A DNA stretch of 64,000 nucleotides from Polyangiaceae bacterium (GTDB lineage Bacteria > Myxococcota_A > Polyangia > Polyangiales > Polyangiaceae), in NCBI GenBank assembly GCA_020633235.1, contig JACKEA010000005.1, positions 1-64,000 of the forward strand, written 5' to 3'. Positions 15,836 through 23,478 of the stretch are shown piece after piece (position 1 is the first letter of the stretch; each line of letters starts with the position of its first letter). The notes below the pieces were generated by a model. The model saw only the letters and a program-made list of their open reading frames with translations, was not told the origin of the DNA and searched no databases. Made by a program: the position numbers and the translations under genes.

Positions 15836-17046
15836 GCACGCCGCTTTCGGCGTACCAGAAGCGGCTGTTCGTCTTTCTCAGCGTCGCCACGTTCTTCGAA
15901 GGCTACGACTACCTCGCGCTCACCCAGATCCTCCCGAACTTGCGGGAGGAGATGCACATCAGCGAGGCCTCCGCGGGATTGCTCGTCGCCGGGATCAACA
16001 CCGGGACCGTGCTGGCTTATTTGTTGGTCCGGCGCGCTGACCGCTGGGGACGCCGGCGCGTCCTGAAGGCGACCATCGTCGGCTACACCATTTGCACCTT
16101 TCTCACGGGCCTGTCCCCCAACGTGTGGGCCTTCGCGCTGTTCCAGATGGCGGCGCGGGTGTTCTTGATCGGCGAGTGGGCGACCAGCACGGTGATGGCG
16201 GCGGAGGAGTACCCCGCGGACCGTCGCGGCATGGTGATCGGCGTGGTCGGCGCCTTCAGCAGCTTGGGATCGATCGTGTGTGCCGGCGTGGTGCCCCTGC
16301 TTCTGAAGACACCGTGGGGTTGGCGCACCGTATACTTCGTGGGCATCTTGCCGCTCATCATCCTGGCCCGGGCGCGCAAGGATTTGAAGGAGACGCAACG
16401 CTTCCAGGAACAGGTGGGCGAGGCAGAGAGCCGCTCGATATTCGAGGTGATGCGCACGCCGTATCGCCGCCGCATCCTGGAGCTCGGCGCCATCTGGTTT
16501 CTGACCTACATCTGCACCCAGAACGCCGTCACGTTCTGGAAAGAGTTCGCGGTGCACGAGCGGCACATGAGCGATGGCGAAGTGGGCGGCGCCATCGCCC
16601 TGGCCGCGGTGGCCAGCATGCCGTTGGTGTTCTACGCCGGGAGGCTCATCGATGTGGTGGGCCGTCACATCGGCGCGCTGATCATCTTCACCTTGGGCGC
16701 CGCCGGCGTGTTCCTGAGCTACACGCTGCACGGCCGCTGGCCGCTGACCGGGGCGCTGGTGTTCGGCATCTTCGGCGCCAGCGCGGTGCTGCCGGTGCTG
16801 AACGCCTACAACGCGGAGCTGTTCCCCACGAAGTACCGCGGGGACGCCTTCGCGTGGTCCAACAATCTCATCGGCCGCATCGGCTACGTGCTGTCACCGG
16901 CGGCAGTGGGCTGGGCGGCGGAGAGCGTGGGGTGGGGGACCGCGGTGCGGGTGACCACGGTGTTTCCGCTGATCGCCGTGCTGCTCATCTTCGTGCTGCT
17001 GCCGGAGACCAAGCAACGCGAGCTGGAAGAGACGGCCACGCTGTGA
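15832..17046 (+). CDS. Major facilitator superfamily transporter (sugar/acid symporter type)
   Basis: 404 residues from GTG 15832, overlapping thiG by 4 bp. Twelve predicted membrane segments. MFS motifs: FFEGYDYLALTQILPNLREEM in TM1, RRADRWGRRRVL in loop 2-3, and AGRLIDVVGRH in loop 8-9. FEGYD in TM1 and AAEEYPADRRG resemble the aromatic acid:H+ / SHS-type groups. Position behind thiG could suggest a vitamin or precursor substrate, but overlap alone is weak evidence. Confidence 0.85.
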   Translation: MSTPLSAYQKRLFVFLSVATFFEGYDYLALTQILPNLREEMHISEASAGLLVAGINTGTVLAYLLVRRADRWGRRRVLKATIVGYTICTFLTGLSPNVWAFALFQMAARVFLIGEWATSTVMAAEEYPADRRGMVIGVVGAFSSLGSIVCAGVVPLLLKTPWGWRTVYFVGILPLIILARARKDLKETQRFQEQVGEAESRSIFEVMRTPYRRRILELGAIWFLTYICTQNAVTFWKEFAVHERHMSDGEVGGAIALAAVASMPLVFYAGRLIDVVGRHIGALIIFTLGAAGVFLSYTLHGRWPLTGALVFGIFGASAVLPVLNAYNAELFPTKYRGDAFAWSNNLIGRIGYVLSPAAVGWAAESVGWGTAVRVTTVFPLIAVLLIFVLLPETKQRELEETATL

Positions 17047-17633
17047 GCGACGAGCGCAACGGCGACGCCGTGAGCGCCGAGCGCGACGCCGTGAGCGACG
17101 AGCGCGACGCCGTGAGCGACGAGCGCGACGGCGACGCCGCGAGCGACGAGCGCGACGCCGTGAGCGACGAGCGCGACGGCCACACCGTGAGCGACGAGCA
17201 CGACGGCGACACCCTGAACGACGCACCGGAGAAGAAGCGCCGGGGCGGCTTCTTCCTGAACGTGGTGCCCGCCGCCCTGTACGTGATGGCGGTGTTCTAC
17301 GGCGGTGCCATGCGCGGCAGCGCGGTGCCCCTGGCGGAGTTTCGCTGGGGGGACAAAGCGTTACACGCCCTGGCCTTCGCGGGCATGCAGATCGCGATGC
17401 TGCGCGCCGTACGCTTCGGCGCGCCGGAGCTTTCTCCGGCGAAGCAGCGGCTGCTCTCCCTGGCGCTGGTCGTCGCCGTGGGCGGCTTGCTCGAGCTGTA
17501 CCAGCTCGGTCTGCCGCACCGCTCCGCGGAGCTCGCGGATTGGCTCGCCGACACAGTCGGTGCCGCGCTGGTGTTCGCGGTGCAGGGCGGCGTTGCGCGC
17601 CGCGGCGATCCCGCGGCTAGCCAACAATCCTGA
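17043..17633 (+). CDS. VanZ-like membrane protein with acidic N-terminal repeats
   Basis: 196 residues from GTG 17043, overlapping the MFS stop by 4 bp. The first ~58 residues are degenerate SDERDAV repeats encoded by ~21-bp units. Several units contain an in-frame GTG, so the true start could be later. The remainder is a VanZ-type domain: four hydrophobic segments with FRWGDKALHALAFAGMQIAML (the D-K-x-x-H motif of VanZ) and GGLLELYQLGLPHRSAELADWLADTVGA (the E-x-x-Q...R...S-x-x-D-x-x-x-D-x-x-G motif). VanZ proteins are linked to teicoplanin resistance in Gram-positives, but the family is broad and its molecular role is unknown. Confidence 0.8.
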   Translation: MSDERNGDAVSAERDAVSDERDAVSDERDGDAASDERDAVSDERDGHTVSDEHDGDTLNDAPEKKRRGGFFLNVVPAALYVMAVFYGGAMRGSAVPLAEFRWGDKALHALAFAGMQIAMLRAVRFGAPELSPAKQRLLSLALVVAVGGLLELYQLGLPHRSAELADWLADTVGAALVFAVQGGVARRGDPAASQQS

Positions 17634-17696
17634 AGTGTGGACGGTTTCGGCCAACGCTGCTTCCGCGCACTCCAGGTCTCTGCCCCCTCGCGCTTC

Positions 17697-17892
17697 GAGG
17701 GAATCGTTCGGACTCGAACGGTCCGCGCGGTTCGTTGCCCCCGCGCGCTTCGAGGGAATCGTTCGGACTCGAACGGATTTCCGCGTTCTCCAGGTCTCTG
17801 CCCCCTCGCGCTTCGAGGGAATCGTTCGGACTCGAACGGTCCGCGCGGTCCGTTGCCCCTCGCGCTTCGAGGGAATCGTTCGGACTCGAACG
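17697..17892. repeat. Palindrome cluster, CGTTCGGACTCGAACG type, four copies
   Basis: Copies at 17705, 17760, 17823 and 17877, each preceded by GCGCTTCGAGGGAAT and spaced 54-63 bp. Centre is GACTC, so the core is a near-palindrome. Same family as the cluster at 8776-9375, in the opposite overall orientation. Confidence 0.85.
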
Positions 17893-17964
17893 CTTCGCTG
17901 AAGGTGCGAGGTTGGAAGAAGGGAGCGCAACGACGGCTCGGCTTCGAACAGGGTTCGGGGGTAG

Positions 17965-18210
17965 CGCGGCGGAAGAACCGTTCGGATCCGAACGAGTTTC
18001 GAGGCGTGAGAGGGGCGGTGCGGAAACTGCAAGCGTGAGAAGGGGGTAGCGCGGCGGAGGAACCGTTCGGATCCGAACGAGTTTCGAGGCGTGAGAGGGG
18101 CGGTGCGGAAACTGCAAGCGTGAGAAGGGGGTAGCGCGGCGGAAGAACCGTTCGGATCCGAACGAGTTTCGAGGCGTGAGAGGGGCGGTGCGGAAACTGC
18201 AGGCGAGAGA
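17965..18210. repeat. 85-bp direct repeat, three units, each with CGTTCGGATCCGAACG
   Basis: Palindromes at 17979, 18064 and 18149, exactly 85 bp apart. Linker sequence (GAGTTTCGAGGCGTGAGAGG, GCGGAAACTGCAAGCGTGAG) is almost identical between units. With the preceding cluster it fills the 745-bp stretch 17634-18378, where I see no gene. Confidence 0.88.
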
Positions 18211-18298
18211 GGGGGCGACCGTGCGGGAGCCGTGCTCGAGCGGGAAGCCGGTTCGCCCTCGGCGACCCTGCGGTTTCTTGGGGCGACGGCCTGAAAAC

Positions 18299-18322
18299 GA
18301 CGGGCATCGCGCCGCACCCACA
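18299..18322 (+). repeat. Dispersed extragenic repeat, forward copy
   Basis: GACGGGCATCGCGCCGCACC followed by CACA. It lies at the end of the palindrome region, 56 bp before the next gene. Confidence 0.7.
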
Positions 18323-18378
18323 AGAAGGCAGCCACTAATGTGTGAGGAGAACGAGCTTTTCTGCCTATCCTCTCGGCT

Positions 18379-18624
18379 GTGCGCTTCTACTTCTTGCTGG
18401 CCGCGTTGGCCTTGAACGCTCCGCTGCAGTGCTCGGGGTCGGAGGATCCGTCGCTGCGGCGCGAGGAGACGCCCGGGGAAGCGTTGTATGGGCTCGCTAC
18501 GCAGTTCAAGGCCAAGGGCGACAAGGACGCTTGGCGCTCCACGTTGGAGTACTTGGTGGCGCGCTACCCCAACAGCCGCTTTGCCGGGATGGCCCGCGAG
18601 GACTTGGACGCGGCGAAGAAGTGA
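18379..18624 (+). CDS. Small exported protein, possible TPR-like fragment
   Basis: 81 residues from GTG 18379. N-terminal signal MRFYFLLAALALNAPLQCSG with a Cys that could be a lipobox (ALQC-type, imperfect). The rest (ETPGEALYGLATQFKAKGDKDAWRSTLEYLVARYPNSRFAGMAREDLDAAKK) looks like two TPR-type helices with the RYPNSRFA motif common in tol-pal/YbgF-like repeats. The stop overlaps the thiE start (GTGA), so it is co-translated with thiE. Confidence 0.7.
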   Translation: MRFYFLLAALALNAPLQCSGSEDPSLRREETPGEALYGLATQFKAKGDKDAWRSTLEYLVARYPNSRFAGMAREDLDAAKK

Positions 18625-19220
18625 TCGCTCCGCGGCTCATCGTCGTTACCGACACCACCCGGGGCGGGGACATGGTTCGACGCATCACGGAGGTGTGTGT
18701 GCGGGCGCGGGGCGGCACGGTGCTGGTGCAGCTGCGGGACAAGGAGCTGGGAGCGCGCCAGCGGCTCGAGCTCGGTCGGGAGCTTCGCGCCATCACCCGG
18801 CGCACCGGACAGCTCCTGGCGGTGAACGATCGCATCGACCTCGCCGACCTGCTCGACGCTGACGCGCTCCATCTCGGGGAGCAGAGTGTGGGCGTGGATG
18901 ACGCCCGCAAGCTGTGGGGCGAGCGCAGCGTGCTCCGGGCGAGCCACGACCCGAGCGCGGGCGCCGGGGGTGCGGACGGCGTGGTGCTCTCGCCCATCAT
19001 CGCCCCGCGGCACGGGGCCCCCGCGCTGGGTCTCGCAGCCCTCCAAAAGGCGCGTTCGGCCCTCGGGCGGGTGAGGCTTTTTGCCCTGGGCGGCGTGGAC
19101 GCAGGCAGCGCTCGGGCCTGTTTGGACGCAGGAGCCGACGGTGTCGCCGTGATCGGGGCGGTGCTGGATGGACAAGACGATGGGCCGTTGCTCGCTGCGC
19201 TGGGTACACTGACGTCATGA
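18621..19220 (+). CDS. thiE: Thiamine-phosphate synthase ThiE
   Basis: 199 residues from GTG 18621. ThiE motifs: RLIVVTDTT at the start, VLVQLRDKELGARQRLELGRELR, LLAVNDRIDLADLLDADALHLGEQSVGVDDAR, VLRASHDP, DGVVLSPIIAPRHG, LFALGGVDAGSARACLDAGADGVAVIGAVL. It joins HMP-PP and thiazole phosphate to thiamine phosphate. It is slightly short and the middle segment is compact compared with typical 210-residue proteins, but the key phosphate-binding and pyrimidine-site motifs are present. It overlaps the following response-regulator gene (ATGA). thiG is 2.8 kb upstream, separated by repeats. Confidence 0.9.
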   Translation: MIAPRLIVVTDTTRGGDMVRRITEVCVRARGGTVLVQLRDKELGARQRLELGRELRAITRRTGQLLAVNDRIDLADLLDADALHLGEQSVGVDDARKLWGERSVLRASHDPSAGAGGADGVVLSPIIAPRHGAPALGLAALQKARSALGRVRLFALGGVDAGSARACLDAGADGVAVIGAVLDGQDDGPLLAALGTLTS

Positions 19221-19654
19221 GCTCTGGGCCGCCCACCGTCCTGATCGTGGACGACGATCCCCTCGCGCTGCGAGCGGCGAAGCGCGTGCTGGAGGCGAGC
19301 GGCTTTCAGGTGGAAACCAGTGACTCGCCCATCGGCGTGTCCATTCTCATCCGCAAGCACAAGCCGGCGCTCATCGTGCTCGACTTCAACATGCCGGCCA
19401 TGGACGGTCAGCGCCTGGCGCAGGTTCTGGGACAGCTGCCCGAGGTGCAAGATCTGCCCATCATCTTTCACTCCGGCATGGACGAGGCGCTGCTCTACGA
19501 GGCAACGAAGCACGTGCCCCACTCCACCTTCGTGAGCAAGGGCGATGGCCCCACGGCGTTGGTGGCGGCGGCGGTCCGCTCGCTCAAGATGTCGAACCCC
19601 CACGCCAGCGGCGCTTTCCGGCTCGATCTGCCCAAGAAAGACTCGGATCAGTAG
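19217..19654 (+). CDS. Single-domain response regulator
   Basis: 145 residues from ATG 19217, overlapping thiE by 4 bp. CheY-like receiver: TVLIVDDDPLALRAAKRVLEASGF (acidic cluster 12-14), phosphoacceptor Asp56 in LIVLDFNMPAMDG, Ser in IIFHSGMDE, and Lys in TFVSKGDG. No output domain follows. It may act through protein contacts like CheY or as part of a relay. No cognate kinase is nearby. The 3' end overlaps the convergent lipoprotein gene by 7 bp. Confidence 0.88.
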   Translation: MSSGPPTVLIVDDDPLALRAAKRVLEASGFQVETSDSPIGVSILIRKHKPALIVLDFNMPAMDGQRLAQVLGQLPEVQDLPIIFHSGMDEALLYEATKHVPHSTFVSKGDGPTALVAAAVRSLKMSNPHASGAFRLDLPKKDSDQ

Positions 19655-20310
19655 CCGCAGGGCGCCGCGCAGCTATCCACGAAGCACTGCGCCATCGTGT
19701 TGTAGGTCGCGAGGCCTTCGTCGGTCAGACAGGCGCCGCACTGCTGCTGGGCGCAAGCGTTCGGATCGCTGGCGCTCGCGCAGTTCTGGCTGAGACACTG
19801 CACCAAGCCGCTGCACTCCAGCGAGGCGAAGCACGCTTCGACCTTCGTGCAGCAGTTTTGGCTCACGCACGCTCCACACGCCGTGCTCGGATCGTAGAGG
19901 ACGTTGCAGGACGCGCCCAGCACCTGCGAGGTACAGGTGCCGGCGTCCGTGCCGCCGCTGCCGGAATCCGATCCCGAACTGCCGCCGGCGCCGCCGGCCG
20001 CGCCGCAGGAGAGCGCGATGCATTGCTCGTAGTCTGCCTGCGACGACGTGCTGCAGGAGCAGAAGTCGAGACAGCCGATGCAGCCCTGACAGTTGATCTT
20101 CGGATCACAAGCCGGGCCGCTGTCGGCGACGTTGCCCCCGTTGCCCCCGTTGCCCCCAGCGCCACTCACGGCGCCGCTGCCGCCCACGGCGCCGCTGCCG
20201 CCCACGGCGGCGCCGCCCGCGTCGGCGTTCTGCTTCAGGTCGTCCAGGCTCGACAGCGAGCAGGCGCCGAGCAGCAACGTGACGACGATGGGTGTGAGCC
20301 GCAGTGCCAC
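19648..20310 (-). CDS. Cys-rich lipoprotein, hypothetical
   Basis: About 220 residues. The frame continues to TTG 20331, and a GGGAGG sits just before GTG 20310, so the start is uncertain; GTG 20310 gives VALRLTPIVVTLLLGACS with a clear lipobox. A Gly/Ala/Val repeat linker (AAVGGSGAVGGSGAVSGAGG) is followed by ~14 cysteines in pairs (CDPKINCQGCIGCLDFCSC, CGACVSQNCCTKVEACF, CAQQQCGACL). Typical of myxobacterial surface lipoproteins of unknown role. First of three leftward lipoprotein genes. Confidence 0.7.
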   Translation of the reverse strand: MALRLTPIVVTLLLGACSLSSLDDLKQNADAGGAAVGGSGAVGGSGAVSGAGGNGGNGGNVADSGPACDPKINCQGCIGCLDFCSCSTSSQADYEQCIALSCGAAGGAGGSSGSDSGSGGTDAGTCTSQVLGASCNVLYDPSTACGACVSQNCCTKVEACFASLECSGLVQCLSQNCASASDPNACAQQQCGACLTDEGLATYNTMAQCFVDSCAAPCGY

Positions 20311-20331
20311 CTCCCGAGGAGCATACCGCAA

Positions 20332-20940
20332 TCATGGTCCCGTGAAGGTCAAGATACCGATCGGATCCTGGCCAAACACGGCGGCGACCTCTGCTTTGTT
20401 GGCGGCGTCGGCGGCGGGCAGGAGCGCGAGCTCCTTGGTGAGCTTGTCGGAGTCGATCTCGAGATTCGTGAAATGCTCGGTGCAGGTGTAGAGCGTGCCC
20501 GAACGCGAGCAGCTGGCGTTGCCGTCCTTCGAGCTCAGCTCGAAGGACGCGCTGGCAGCACTCCAGGTGCCCTGAAACGCCACCCGCTGTTCCGCACCCA
20601 CCAGGAGCGCCGGCAGTTTGTAGGCCAGCGTCGCGACGCCGGCCGTCTCGCAGAACGTGATGTCCGTGATGGAATAGCTGGCGTAAGGCGCGAGCTCGGC
20701 GGGTACCGGAACGGAGTACATTCCCGAAGGGATGTCGACGTGAGCGAGCTCGTTGAGCACATCCGGTGGGCAAGCCGCGAGGGTCGGCTTCGAAACCGGG
20801 CTCGCCGCGTCGTCGGCCGCGCCATCGTGCTGCCCGCTGCCCCCGCTTCCCGTCGAGGCAGTGGAGTCCGCGGAGCTGCTGCACCCGAGGCCCAGCGTTG
20901 CGCACACCAGAATGCTCACAAGAATCGGATTTGCCTTCAT
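20332..20940 (-). CDS. Lipoprotein, hypothetical
   Basis: 202 residues from ATG 20940. Signal MKANPILVSILVCATLGLGCSSS with lipobox LGLGC, then a short Ser/Gly linker and a ~150-residue domain containing only three further cysteines (LAACPPDVL, TFCETAG, NASCSRSGTLYTC). It has strands such as ITDITFCETAGVATLAYKLPALLVGAEQRVAFQGTW. No family recognised. Same strand as, and next to, two other lipoprotein genes. Confidence 0.75.
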   Translation of the reverse strand: MKANPILVSILVCATLGLGCSSSADSTASTGSGGSGQHDGAADDAASPVSKPTLAACPPDVLNELAHVDIPSGMYSVPVPAELAPYASYSITDITFCETAGVATLAYKLPALLVGAEQRVAFQGTWSAASASFELSSKDGNASCSRSGTLYTCTEHFTNLEIDSDKLTKELALLPAADAANKAEVAAVFGQDPIGILTFTGP

Positions 20941-21000
20941 CGAGAATCCTGGGTTTGGCATTGGCGGAGGCAGCCGGCGGCCACCTCCGCCACCGCTCAC

Positions 21001-21567
21001 TCAATTCCCCGAGCCGCCTTTGCCTTTGCCAGAAGCCTTGCATACGTAGTCGACGCCTTCCAGCTGGCACTCCTCCCCCGCTGCGCAGTCGGCGTTCGTC
21101 TTGCACTGCGCGCTCCCGCTGCTGCCGCCCGCCGAGTCATCCCCGCCGGTGCCACCGGTACCGCCGGCGCTGGCACCACCCGAGGAATCGTCGCCACCCG
21201 TTCCGCCGGCGCTGGCACCACCCGAGGAATCGTCGCCACCCGTTCCGCCGCCGGACGAGTCGTCGCCACCAGTGCCTCCGGCGCTGGCGCCACCTGAGGA
21301 GTCATCACCGGCGCTTCCTCCGCTCGAGTCGTCCCCCCCCGCACCGCCGGTGGAATCGTCACCACCGCTGCCACCTGCGCCCGAGGCGCTGCTCTTGCAC
21401 ACCTTCGCGCCGTGCTCGGGCTCACATTCGTAACCGATGCCGCAGTCGTCCTTGGTGCTGCACGTCACGCCTTCCATGCTCTTGCCACTGGGCTCGGGGC
21501 CGGCGGAGCCGCATCCGATCAAGAGCGCGCCAAGGGTGAGTGCCGAGAAAAGGATCTTGCTGTTCAT
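21001..21567 (-). CDS. Lipoprotein with GGDDSSGGASAGGT repeats
   Basis: 188 residues from ATG 21567. Lipobox LLIGCGS. Two small Cys domains (VTCSTKDDCGIGYECEP...VCKSS and QCKTNADCAAGEECQLEGVDYVCKASGKG), similar to Cys knots in eukaryote-like proteins, flank a ~100-residue Gly/Asp/Ser/Thr repeat. Unlike the gene at 811-1696, this repeat stays in frame. Presumably a surface-exposed spacer with two Cys modules. Divergent from the regulator gene at 21686. Confidence 0.78.
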   Translation of the reverse strand: MNSKILFSALTLGALLIGCGSAGPEPSGKSMEGVTCSTKDDCGIGYECEPEHGAKVCKSSASGAGGSGGDDSTGGAGGDDSSGGSAGDDSSGGASAGGTGGDDSSGGGTGGDDSSGGASAGGTGGDDSSGGASAGGTGGTGGDDSAGGSSGSAQCKTNADCAAGEECQLEGVDYVCKASGKGKGGSGN

Positions 21568-21685
21568 GAATCATCGACCTCCTGACAACCTGTGATGCAG
21601 AAGATGCGACCAAGAATCCGTCTGGGGGCTGACCCCCGCTGTCCGGGTTGACGGGAATCGACGCGAATGACAGAAGAGGAGGCGG

Positions 21686-23386
21686 GTGGCTGCCGCTAAC
21701 ACCTTGGAGTCCTTGCTCTTTTCGGGCGACTACGACGCCGTTCTGGAGCTCACCGCCGCGTCGCAGGCCGCCGCCGACATGCCCGCGATGGTGGGTGCTT
21801 TGGCCCTGAGCGGCCGCTTGGACGAGGCCGAGAGCGCCTTCGCCCGCCTTGCCGGCGAGGCCGAGCCGGAAGCCTTGGCCCAGGCGCGATTCTTCGTGGT
21901 TGCCGGTCTTTGTCACGCAGGCCGGGTCCCGCGCGCTCTGCGGCTCGCTCGCGAGGTACACCGCGAGGTCCGAGCGCCCAGCTCGCGGCGCACGTTCTGG
22001 GCGTGCCAGGGTTTCGCGCTCATCCGCTACTTCCAGGGGAGGTTTCATCTGGCGCGCCGGTTCGCCCGCCGGGCGTTGAACGCAGCGATCGAGTGCGCGT
22101 TTCCCTACGCTCGCTTCCTCGCCCTCGATCTGTGTGGACATATCTCGGTTCAGACGGGCGAGGTGTTCGCCGGACTGCGGCTGATGGAGCAGGCCGAGGC
22201 ATTGGCCCGTGCGCTGGGCTACGAGGCCAACGCGGCGACCCTGAAGGTCATGCGGACCGTGTACGAGCTTCGCTTTCTGGTTCGGCCCGTGGATGAAGCC
22301 ATCGCCCTTGCGTCCCGAACGTTGGACGCGGAAGGCGTCAGCTACTTCGGCCGCCGCAACGGATTGATCGAGCTGGGAAACATGCAGACGTTGCGCGGTC
22401 ACTTCGCGGCGGCTCGGGAGACTCTGGACGCTGCCCGGCGCATCGCCCTGCCGGGGAACGACCGCCGAGGGAAGATCCGCTGGGCTCTCGCCATGGCGCT
22501 GCATACCGCGCTTGCACGCGGTGGTGGTGACTTGGACGCGGCTCGGGCGGAGGCTAGCGAGGAGCTGATGCTGCTGGCGGAGCTGGCGTTCATCGAAGCC
22601 GTCTTCTTCCCGGATTCCGCGCGCCAGCATCGCGACGACATCATCCGATTGGCACTTCATACGGGCATCCAACGCGCGAAGATAGCCGCGACGTTCGTCA
22701 CGGACGCTGCGACCTCGAATGCGCTGAGCGTGGAAGACGGATTGAGCCGCACGCTGTTGCAGTGCAGGGAGCAGGGGGATCCCGCTCTTCGCATCGAGTG
22801 CATCGTCGACGCGGGGCTATTGGGTCTGCTGCCGTGGGCGCTGGGCCGCCCGCCGAAACAGCGCGTCGTGGTCGCCGCCACGCGGTTGGTCAGTGAGACG
22901 AGCGACGGCATCAACGTGGCGGAGCTCCCGAGTCGACCGTCCGTGCGTGTGCTCTTTGCGCTGCAGAACGGCTACCAGTCGCGAGAGCGGCTGCTGGAGT
23001 CCATTTGGGGCATCAGTCGCTTCGTGCCGCAGCGCCATGTGCCGGTGCTTCATACCGCCGTATCGCGATTGCGCGTCGCGCTGGGTCCTGGGGAATGGGT
23101 GCTGACCCATGACGATGGCTACTCTTTGGCACCAGATGTCGAGGTCGTGGATCTTGCCGGGCTGCAGGGCCCGACACCCGCCACGGTTCCCCCACCTCCC
23201 AGCGACAGCGATCGGGTAGTGGAGCTCTTGCGCGCGCAGGGCAGTTGCAGCTCGAGCGATGTCGCGAGCGCCTTGGGCATCAGCGCCTCCGCCGCCTTGC
23301 GCTTGCTGCGGCGGCTCACGGAGCTTGGCGATGTCGCCCGCGAAGGCGGCGGACGGTCCACCCGTTACAGCTTGGCAAGACCCTGA
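21686..23386 (+). CDS. TPR-type transcriptional regulator with winged-helix and C-terminal HTH
   Basis: 566 residues from GTG 21686, with GAGGAGG 4-9 bp upstream. Residues 1-~390 are TPR-like helical repeats (FSGDYDAVLELTAAS, GRLDEAESAFARLAGE, YFQGRFHLARRFARRAL). Residues ~395-490 resemble an OmpR/SARP-type winged helix (LPSRPSVRVLFALQNGYQSRERLLESIWGISRFVPQRHVPVLHTAVSRLRVALG...VLTHDDGYSLAPDVEV). The last ~60 residues form a second HTH (ASALGISASAALRLLRRLTELGDVAREGGGRSTRYSLARP). Order is unusual: helical part first, wHTH second. Likely an AfsR/SARP-like regulator; target unknown, possibly the divergent lipoprotein genes. Confidence 0.75.
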   Translation: MAAANTLESLLFSGDYDAVLELTAASQAAADMPAMVGALALSGRLDEAESAFARLAGEAEPEALAQARFFVVAGLCHAGRVPRALRLAREVHREVRAPSSRRTFWACQGFALIRYFQGRFHLARRFARRALNAAIECAFPYARFLALDLCGHISVQTGEVFAGLRLMEQAEALARALGYEANAATLKVMRTVYELRFLVRPVDEAIALASRTLDAEGVSYFGRRNGLIELGNMQTLRGHFAAARETLDAARRIALPGNDRRGKIRWALAMALHTALARGGGDLDAARAEASEELMLLAELAFIEAVFFPDSARQHRDDIIRLALHTGIQRAKIAATFVTDAATSNALSVEDGLSRTLLQCREQGDPALRIECIVDAGLLGLLPWALGRPPKQRVVVAATRLVSETSDGINVAELPSRPSVRVLFALQNGYQSRERLLESIWGISRFVPQRHVPVLHTAVSRLRVALGPGEWVLTHDDGYSLAPDVEVVDLAGLQGPTPATVPPPPSDSDRVVELLRAQGSCSSSDVASALGISASAALRLLRRLTELGDVAREGGGRSTRYSLARP

Positions 23387-23388
23387 AA

Positions 23389-23434
23389 CGAATACCCGGG
23401 TGTGTGCCACGGCGGTGGCTGGCACACGTGCATT
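23389..23434 (+). terminator. Hairpin after the TPR regulator
   Basis: GTGTGCCA (23402-23409) pairs with TGGCACAC (23420-23427), and CGAAT/ATTCG extends the flanks. It begins within 20 bp of the stop codon. There is no T-run, so intrinsic termination is uncertain. The inner GCCAC/GTGGC allows an alternative fold. Confidence 0.5.
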
Positions 23435-23478
23435 CGCGGGGGATTGCCGCTGGTCCGCGAGTTGCACGGGGGCGCGCC

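Noticed and set aside
17697..18210. Integron or attC array
   Set aside because: No integrase and no cassette genes between the palindromes; units are 54-85 bp and non-coding.
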